A stretch of 64,000 nucleotides of DNA from Cliona cf. orientalis. Its lineage: Eukaryota > Porifera > Demospongiae > Clionaida > Clionaidae. The position numbers were made by a program, and so were the translations under genes. Under the pieces are notes generated by a model. The model did no database searches, had not been told where the DNA came from, and saw nothing but the letters and a program-made list of their open reading frames with translations. The stretch lies in NCBI GenBank assembly GCA_963930775.1, contig OZ005694.1:2604001-2668000 (forward strand), read 5' to 3'. Below are positions 57,160 to 64,000 of the stretch, in pieces (positions within the stretch are counted from its first letter, which is position 1; every line of letters starts with the position of its first letter).

Positions 57160-60100
57160 ACTCTCTCTCTCACTAATTAGACTATCATTGCCTTTTGAGG
57201 TAATGAGCATCCACCATTAACTGCCATCTCCCTATGTAGTAAATTCCACATCCTTTATGCAGCAATTATCTCGATATATATCAATCTCTCCTTATGAAGA
57301 TAAAGAAACTGAGCCATGGGATACTATGATAAGACAAGATAGTGTCACATCATGTAGTCTTCTTCCCTTGCGCATCCTCTTTGAAATTCATGTTTTTGGT
57401 TTGGTTATTAATTCAAACGACAGATGCACTGCATGTATATAGAGGGACAGCACATAATTTCAAGAATACCCTGGGTGGGCGTCACATACCACTAAGCTAC
57501 TAGCTAGTAGCTACTAATAGTGTCGGCTTGAGGGGCTGTTTGCTTACAAGGCACTGGCTAATTGACGCGTTAATTACTCCTGGGAACGGACATTGAGAGG
57601 TACAAGTCCCGAAGAACCACATGTAGTACAACTTTTGAGGTGTATGGTCCCACATACTCGCACACACATTCACTCACATTCATACACACGTACGTGTATG
57701 CACTCACCCCCACACACATGCCTAGCCTAGCTGTTGTGTGGTTGTTGTTGTGATCTAGCACAGGAAATTCATATAATTGACTGCACTATAATAATAATAT
57801 AACAATAATTGTGACACAATTTCAGAAACTGAATTTTAGTACCACAAGTGGAGTGCCCTGATAGTTTCTTGTACACATGGGTGATTCACTATAGCCTCGA
57901 TCCAGCTAGGCTTGCATGTGAGTTACACATGCATGTTGTGTAATGTACTATACATGGCAACCACTAGAGCACTATACTTTCACTGAAATCACTGCAATTG
58001 TCATGCATTGCATGATCTTAAGTAACTATAATAAAGATCAATTTTGGGTAAAAAATGGAACTTAGTACTATTGATACTCCATAGTACACATGCAGTACTG
58101 GATGCTTACTTGATACAATTAATTTAAATCTTGGCCCCAATTGATTCCAATTCTGACTCGGTCTGTAGTAGATATAGCTAGCACCGGCACCAATCTTTTT
58201 AGCACCTACATAGGGCTGCTGCAGCGGGAACACTATATAGCTGGATCTATTGGTATGAAAATAGCTAGTGACTTCCAGTAGTGCTGTGCTAGAGGAACAG
58301 TCCCATGGTACACAGAGTAAGTCTGGTTGTAAATCATGAGGGTCAGTGTACTGTTCATGCTTTGACATTTGGAAAATCTGATGCCAAGTTACAGAACTTA
58401 GATATCCTGGAGTGCAACTTCTGCCTTCTCTCCCTCTCTCTCCCTGTCTCTCCTCCCCTTTCTCCCTCTCTTCCTCTCTTTTTTCCTATATTGTCATCCC
58501 TCTCCACCCCCACACTGCTGCATCATTAATTTTTTTCACTCTATCCTACGAAATTTGTCTGACCCATGTAAATGAACAATTTGTATCTTTTGGTAGCATT
58601 CTCTTCTCTTCCCATTGCTCTCTCTCACTTTGAAGTAATTATAGACCAGTAATTCCATTTTCTTACAACTTGGGCTGTCAGTTAGCTTGGAATCAGCTAC
58701 ATAATTTGACTGGTGCTCAAGCTGACCATAATACTATTAAGTAGCACTGCACCTAGCTTGCACAGGAATTGCATTGCCCTTTGCATACTATTCATATAGA
58801 GGGGTAATTTCCACCCTGCAGTAACTGTATTAATGTTAGAACTTGTATGTTCTAATTTAAAAGGGAATGTCGCTATTTGTACAAGATACAGAAAGTAAAT
58901 TGGCAATTTGTAGCAATTAATGGTATATGCATTGGCTATGGTATAATCTTATGCTCAACATTCTTGCAATAAACACTGTACATAACGCCAAGGGCTTATC
59001 AATGCAAGCCACTGTAGGCACTCACTGCCGTGAGCACCTACGGTGGCTCGCTTATACCTTGAGCGCGACACTATAAGCCCGTGAGCGCCTACGGTGGCTC
59101 GATAAGCCCTTGGTAACGATTCTTGTAATGAGTACTTTGCTTTGGAGTTTTAGATAAGGTTAAAAGGCTCGCTTTACCCGAAGTTGTGGTTAGTGATTTA
59201 TCAATTCTAATTCGCCTACTTGCACATTTCTAGGCTCAAATGGAAAATGAGGTGTGGCCATCCCTTGACCTCACTCTAATTGATGGAAACTGTGTAAGAT
59301 TCAGAGAGGTAAGTTAATATTATGCTAGGGGAGTGTGTGTGGAGGGTGCAAGGGGAGGTGGGGGGGGGGGTGGGGGGGAGCAGGGGACCAGGCGAGGCGG
59401 AAGGCAGTAGGATTAGTGAATGGAAACTGCATTGTATTCTGATAAGTACGTAATATATAAAAGATTATTATCCATCCATGATGATAGTATTACAATAATT
59501 ATTATATTATGACAAGCTGATACTAACATGTTAACTAGTATCTATCTATAGCAACTCATACTATCCTGAGAGATTGCATAATGTTACAGTACTTAATGTG
59601 CAGCAATCTTTCACCTGCAGTATAACTTATTGCTATTAATATCATAGTAAATGGGAATGTTGAAAGCAATTGATCTAATAGATTGTGTGGCACAAAGCGC
59701 CAACAAGTTGTATCGTTTTTGCTCTCTTTTGCTCCTTCATAGATGATGGAGTGTCGACGTGGGTGCATAGAGAGGTCAACCGATCCTACCCTCGGCAGAA
59801 ACCCTTGTAGGAACAGATGTGTAAGTCCTACAATATGAACAGTCTACTAACACATGTTAATAATGAATGCACTTGAGTGCAGAACCCTCACCGCTACATG
59901 CATGCATGACTCATATGCATGTATAGCATGGCTCACTGTGTACGCTTATTCAACATCAGGGATTTGTAATAGTTATATTACAGGCGTGAGGGATGTATGG
60001 CATTTATTGCACTGAAGCCCAAGCAACAACATAGTAATGGGATATAATGAACTATATACCCTGCACCTGAACATGGTTATGGTACTGTTCAAGTCTCTTC

Positions 60101-62713
60101 AGAGCCAGTGGATGATCTAGGAGTAGGGGAAAGGTACCTGGCTATGTCACTAGACAAATTGTGACAACCTAAACTGAATTATAATCAATCATGTAGCTGA
60201 GGTAAGAGCCATGTAAACACAGATGGGCAACAGCTGCACACTACTACTACCACTGAGCAGGACTTAACATGACCACTGTTCCTTTATGTCTGGTATACCT
60301 CGAATGTGTACTTTCTCTCAGACGACCCTTAGCATTTAGCATAGGAGGGTTGTGACGGACGGACAGACGGACAAAAAATCGCCAAACAATTGCTTTACGG
60401 TTACAGGTGACAGTTTGCATCTAGAAATTTTCGCAAGTAACAAGCTATTTGTATCTCCACAAGGGAAGCAGCTATGAAGCTGAAATAAAAACTAACTTAT
60501 AGCTAACATGATGATAGAGACAGCTGTCTCAACATTGAAGCGACCTTCCGTTGTGAAAGTCAGGCAATGGCCGCCATTGTCACGAACTCTTGCGTCAAGT
60601 TTTACCTAGACAAAGGAGTCTAGTCTACTATCTACAGCTTATTTATGAAGTACTTAACTTACTCCAGTGCTGGAGTTGGTTCCCAAGTTCATAGAGCCTC
60701 CACAAAGAGAAAGCTACACAAAAGAAGGTAATTTACGCCAAGCGTAATGGTGGACCAGGTCGTCAACACGGCTGTCTAGCTGCTTTCTGACAGGTGACCT
60801 TCAAATTTACACCAACTCCAGCCCTGCCCAGATGTCTGAGTAATAAGATAAACACTTCCTTACGGTCAAAAGAGAAACCATCTACGGGAAACTTGACGCA
60901 GGGTTTTCATTTGCGGTTCGCCTTGGTATGCTCCATTACTCACTATGGGAAATGCCCGTGCGTGGGCGAACTGTCACCCGTAACCTTAACCCCTCCGCCT
61001 ACGCTTTGCGGTGAGGGTTAATTATAGCTATGACTATAATAATATTATGTGAAGTATGTCACGCATTGATACATAATGTGTTAATTTAATAATCACTAGC
61101 AGAAATCCAGCTGTTTATTTCAAGACTGTGGTCATTATTGTTATTAATTAATTTTTATTTATTTATAATAATAGTGATTAGTAAACAAGTGCTACTTTGT
61201 GGTTCGGAAGTTGTACCAATTGGAACTGGTAATAGCACCTAAGTACATGACCAAAAATACTCCCTAAGGCAGACATTGTTTTGGGTGTGTGTGCATGTGT
61301 GTGTGTGTGTATTAGTGCAGTGTGTATTAGTGCAGTTTGCATTAATATGCATATAGTGACAGATAATACCTATCAATAGTTATTAAGAGTGATAGCTATG
61401 CTGCTTTATTTACTGCTTATATATGCAGATTGCAAACTGTTCAGTGGAGTTAATGGAACATTGTCCTGCCAACCCTTTAAGTTGTATGTACCAAGGTGCA
61501 CAGTGCATCATCAATTGTGTGAGTTGTTAGTATCACATACGCGTAGGAAACGGGTGGGGGGGGGGGGGGGGGGGAGGTTGAGGGCAGTGGGGGCGCTTGC
61601 CCCCACCACCAGAGCCATCCAGTAGTACATGTATTACATGAAATCATGAACAAGTGTAACTATAAGGTATGCTCTGCTTATCTTACTGCTTGCTTCTCAC
61701 TAAATCTTAGTCGCTGCAGCCGCCTCCCCTAGGAGCAAGCTACAGTCCCAATAGTGCAAAAATGGGCGTGGTTTTGAGGTAATGTGGGTGTGGCCAAAAT
61801 ATTCATGCGCGCTACATGCGCAACCCTATATTCTGCCCCCACAACCTGTAGCATCCTCCTACGCCTATGTATCGGTAGCGATATCCCCTGAGTTAGAACT
61901 TTTATTACCAATTAATTATGCCAGTCTGTGTGTATGTATTATTGTATTGTGCATGTATACATAATATGTGTGTATGTGTGTGAAAGAGAGTGTGTATATG
62001 ATTCTTTGTCTTAAAAAATTGATCAGGCAATAAGAATTACAAGGCAAAGTTGCGTCGCAGGCTGCAGAATCTATGCTGACGTCATTACATCACCTCTTTC
62101 CCCCTCCCTCCCCACCCCTCTCCTCCCTCCCAGCCTCACCGAAGCCAGTACAGCATTAGAGAGAGACCCTGGAATCTATCGAGTTAATTATGATCTCGCG
62201 GATCAAAAGTCTCAAGCAGCGTCAGACATTACGAGCAACTTCACTGCTTTCATCTTCCAAGTACAAAAATTTAATGATACAAGATCGCATTACTACTTCA
62301 AGGTAAGCATAGCTTTAGTCAAAGGCAATCATTATGTTAATTTCATTAACAATGATGGTTTTAAATTGGTAGCTGGTGATGGAATGGTAATGGGTCTAGG
62401 AGTGGCATGTCTGAAATTTGAAAATAACTCAGAAAGCAATTTTTTGCAGTGAGATATTGCTCATAATGCTTAGTGTATCACAGGGAATTGTAACTCATCA
62501 CACTGTTCAAATTTTGTGTCAAATTATTGCGGAGGTTTTATGAATGATCTGGAATGAAATTTAACAAAGTTCCATTCCCATTCCAGGCGGCCTTGAATGG
62601 AGAACTCGACTTGAGCTACCTGTCCTGTCAGACAGTAAACGTCTCCTTTGCAGCTGTGAGTTCAAAGGGCATATCTCAATTCTCACCATCGACCGAAATT
62701 CTTGTGTACGGAG
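53965..62713 (+). CDS. Secreted Cys-rich / fibronectin type III protein (anosmin-like), 3' end outside the window
   Basis: Exons: 53965-54144, 59234-59308, 59743-59820, probably 61429-61518 (or to 61525), 62145-62302 (acceptor could be 62133), 62587-62713. Exon 1 encodes a signal peptide (FVVQCLILSLAALVSTAYG). Exons 1-4 give a Cys-rich module (ARCHVSCVEK; DGNC; MECRRGC; NPCRNRC; then C-x7-C-x6-C-x6-C-x3-C). Exons 5-6 resemble one FN3 domain (YRVNYDL…FIFQVQKF…VNVSFAAVSSKGISQFSPS). Anosmin-1 combines an N-terminal Cys-rich module with FN3 domains, though it also has a WAP domain not seen here, so the name is tentative. Exon 6 ends in phase 1 at a good donor; the rest must lie beyond the MITE at 62746 or the window end. 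The junction 61429 exon to 62 kb exon is only in frame with a GTTAGT donor at 61526 and the acceptor at 62144. Confidence 0.65.
54145..54261. other. Start of 5.1-kb intron 1
   Basis: Donor GTACGT. The intron (54145-59233) carries at least five transposon insertions described separately. Confidence 0.6.
54292..54336. mobile_element. 45-bp palindromic insertion with 6-bp TSD
   Basis: An almost perfect hairpin (ATAGATAA, TAGACTACG, loop TGTG, CGTAGTCTA, TTATCTAT) interrupts the host element. TTTCTC is duplicated on both sides (54286-54291 and 54337-54342); the uninterrupted copy at 42526 has TTTCTC once. Confidence 0.85.
54391..54637. mobile_element. Nested insertion with 7-bp TSD TTCATTA
   Basis: TTCATTA occurs at 54384-54390 and 54638-54644; the intact copy at 42526 shows the site uninterrupted. 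The insert starts ACCCGCGGCGCATGCGCGAG, like the repeat at 29695/38195, and its right end (about 54600-54637) resembles 13031-13073. No long inverted ends. Confidence 0.8.
54808..56113. other. Intron 1, no further feature seen
   Basis: AT-rich intron sequence of the Cys-rich/FN3 gene; no exon recognised. Confidence 0.4.
56114..56134. repeat. Poly(C) run, 21 bases
   Basis: Uninterrupted C tract in intron 1 of the Cys-rich/FN3 gene. Confidence 0.95.
56233..56483. mobile_element. MITE, AGGCC family, copy 4
   Basis: Left AGGCCACTGTAACTTAAATA…TTTCCCGTC; right GACGGGAAACAAGG…ACAGTGGCCT, its inverse. TA on both sides (56231-56232 and 56484-56485). 251 bp; contains CATGCGGGCGGGCGGTCATT as in the copy at 42526. 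Confidence 0.87.
56642..56973. mobile_element. MITE with CAGGGGCG…CGCCCCTG ends, 5-bp TSD (copy 2, inverted)
   Basis: Starts CAGGGGCGTGTCCAG and ends CTGGACACGCCCCTG. CAGTA is duplicated at 56637-56641 and 56974-56978. In reverse orientation it matches 28493-28833 (AAGAAGGCTGTTTTAGGCCTA, GGGGGTGCTCCAGC and the GCGCGC palindrome). Confidence 0.87.
57063..57174. repeat. (CT)n microsatellite, ~110 bp
   Basis: An almost pure CT tract with a few interruptions near both ends (TTTCTTC, TTTCA), in intron 1 of the Cys-rich/FN3 gene. Confidence 0.95.
57175..58987. other. Intron 1, no further feature seen
   Basis: Holds short (CA)n, CT-rich and AT-rich tracts. Several 60-110-codon open frames occur without splice or family support. 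Confidence 0.4.
58988..59113. mobile_element. Small MITE with CCAAGGGCTTATC ends and 5-bp TSD
   Basis: The left CCAAGGGCTTATC is inverted at the right (GATAAGCCCTTGG). TAACG flanks both sides (58983-58987 and 59114-59118). Inside, CCTACGGTGGCTCG appears twice. Its ends match the element at 212-447. It lies about 120 bp before exon 2 of the Cys-rich/FN3 gene. Confidence 0.8.
59856..61024. repeat. Interspersed repeat, copy 2, interrupted by a nested MITE
   Basis: Colinear with 10257-11010, with a 588-bp insertion at 60398-60985. The blocks after the insert (CCGCCTACGCTTTGCGGTG, GAGGGTTAATTA) match the end of copy 1. It lies in the intron after exon 3 of the Cys-rich/FN3 gene. Confidence 0.85.
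60398..60985. mobile_element. Nested MITE with 3-bp TTA target duplication
   Basis: Inverted ends: GGTTACAGGTGACAGTTTGC at 60399 and GCGAACTGTCACCCGTAACC ending at 60985. TTA flanks at 60395-60397 and 60986-60988, the target size of PIF/Harbinger elements. The corresponding place in copy 1 of the host repeat (about 10970) is uninterrupted. No transposase frame. Confidence 0.85.
61537..61868. mobile_element. Possible MITE with short inverted ends and a poly(G) run
   Basis: ATACGCGTAGGA at the left roughly mirrors TCCTACGCCTAT at the right. A run of 19 G (61556-61574) lies 15 bp inside. The ends are only about 10-12 bp and no target duplication was found, so the call is weak. Confidence 0.35.
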
Positions 62714-62745
62714 GTACATGCCGATGATAATCAGATTTTTAAATA

Positions 62746-62766
62746 CCGTATCCTCCCGAAAATAAG

Positions 62767-62806
<40 letters not shown>

Positions 62807-63362
62807 CTTTTTCAGCAGTAGACATGACCTAGACTGGGGAGGGGGCTTATTTTCGAATATGCATTTGCCCTAGAATATAAGCCCCATCCCCCCCACGGCC
62901 CCCATTTGCAGTCGCCATGTGGAAGGAGGACACCATTATTGGTCACGTACCGCGGGAAATATCCAGAGTTTGCTGTTTTTCCATCCAAAAGAGCGGCAGC
63001 GAGTTGACCTGTCAAGTAGACGGCAACAGGCGACGATGGGAAAGGATTTGTTGTTCCGTGTGTGTACATCTTCAGAGGAAAGCAAAAGCATCTTGACCGC
63101 CTCATAAGTATCTTCGCCAAGCTAGAAGTGCCATCATAACAGAATGACTTTAAAACAGGCTTTTCTAAAAGCCACCACCGTATACAAAAGATTCCTCTTT
63201 GTACTCGTAGTCAATTAAAAGGCAGGGTTACGTACGTACGTACACGCTTGCGCGCGTGTGCAGTCTACTTGGTGGGAGGAGAGCTTATAATCGAGGCAAA
63301 CATACCTGTGCAAGAACTTGAGGGTCAAAGAGGGGAGGGGGCTTATTTTCGGGAGGATACGG
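62746..63362. mobile_element. MITE with CCGTATCCTCCCGAAAATAA ends, TA target site, 39-base C run in one end
   Basis: The left end CCGTATCCTCCCGAAAATAAG is mirrored by CTTATTTTCGGGAGGATACGG ending at 63362. TA on both sides (62744-62745 and 63363-63364). The left arm has a run of 39 C (62767-62805) where the right arm has only a few G. It inserted 33 bp after exon 62587-62713 of the Cys-rich/FN3 gene. Confidence 0.9.
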
Positions 63363-64000
63363 TACTATCAATGTGGGCGTGTGCAATTATGGAAATTAGA
63401 GATCACATTCTGATTGCGAGTATCTATTAATTGCGAATTGCGAGTTTTTCTACATTTCGCAATTAATAGATTCGCAAGCATAAATGTGCATGTATACTAC
63501 AGTACGGTACGGGGTCGTCCATCACAATTATTGGATTCGTAATTTGGCCTGACTTGACTAGAACGCAATTAGCTATTAAACTACGCAATTAAAACCCATC
63601 CTACGGTAATGGGCTGCCAAGGGTAGAGAAAGATGCACAGTGGAACAGTGACCTAGTCCCCAGGCTAAATATCATGGTTCCAGTTGCTATGTTTTAAATC
63701 AGAGACCTCATCCAATGTTCTCTAAGCTTTTTAAGAGACCCTCAGGCCCTTGATTAGTAGCGCCCTCGCTGCACTCGGGATGCTACAGCCTTGGGCCTTT
63801 AGGTCTCTTAAAATGCGTACACGTAGAGACCTTGGACCAGGGGCGGAACAAGTATATTGAAAGTGATGTGGCTTAGGAATAGTAAGAAGTTGGCGCGCGT
63901 AAGCACGCGGCGAAAATTTTGGATTTGCCACGCCCACTTTTGGAGTTTGAAGGATACAAAATTAATAGTTCAATATACACACAATATTTTAATACAACTA
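63363..64000. other. Right-edge non-coding sequence with a hairpin
   Basis: Probably intron of the Cys-rich/FN3 gene. An 85-bp foldback (63729-63813; arms TTTTAAGAGACC/GGTCTCTTAAAA and AGGCCC/GGGCCT) is present. From 63838, CAGGGGCGGAACA resembles the start of the CAGGGGCG-type elements and may be one running out of the window. Confidence 0.4.

Noticed and set aside
60794..61021. 75-codon open frame
   Set aside because: Crosses the border between the nested 60398-60985 MITE and its host repeat, so it cannot be an old gene.

Overview
This is a eukaryotic, metazoan window. Genes carry many short GT-AG introns, coding exons are moderately GC-rich in an AT-rich background, and the protein families (FNIP, IDO, an ITIH-type domain, Ig and FN3 domains, a TB-like domain, an inhibitor cystine knot peptide) are animal ones. 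The combination with a huge intronless beta-helix/multi-TM protein, cystine-knot peptides and dense small inverted-repeat transposons suggests a demosponge. That last step is inference; the sequence does not prove the species.

Layout. 0.9-1.1 kb: a short secreted TB-domain-like peptide (minus). 2.5-7.6 kb: one 1,726-residue intronless membrane protein with about 28 GG(A/V) beta-helix repeats and a C-terminal multi-pass domain (minus). 7.7-13.8 kb: a transposon-rich spacer that includes a decayed copy of the 3' end of the next gene. 13.8-28.2 kb: an 18-exon FNIP (folliculin-interacting protein) gene (minus), reconstructed in frame from start to stop (1,543 aa). 30.1-33.2 kb: an Ig-superfamily receptor with one TM and a tyrosine-motif tail (minus, 5' end not found). 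33.2-40.4 kb: gene-poor. 40.5-41.6 kb: intronless indoleamine 2,3-dioxygenase (plus). 44.6-45.4 kb: proline-rich protein (plus). 46.1-48.0 kb: a membrane-anchored CAP domain fused to an inter-alpha-trypsin-inhibitor heavy-chain C-terminal domain (minus). 49.5-49.9 kb: a two-exon secreted cystine-knot peptide (minus). 54.0-62.7 kb: a secreted Cys-rich/FN3 protein that probably runs off the right end (plus).

The genes are not an operon. FNIP is a housekeeping nutrient-sensing protein, IDO a tryptophan catabolic enzyme, and most of the rest are secreted or cell-surface proteins that could work at the cell surface or in the extracellular matrix. Three of the secreted-protein genes have a recognisable TATA box.

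Mobile DNA: at least 14 short non-autonomous elements with terminal inverted repeats were delimited, many with exact target-site duplications (TA, TTA, 5-7 bp). Several are nested, and internal or empty copies elsewhere in the window confirm their edges. No transposase gene was seen. Homopolymer G/C runs of 13-39 bases are unusually common. I saw no rRNA, tRNA or CRISPR array.

The best candidates for something undescribed are the CAP+ITIH-C fusion, the cysteine-rich reductive-stress-degron-like motif in this FNIP, the beta-helix/multi-TM giant, and the small secreted Cys-rich peptides.
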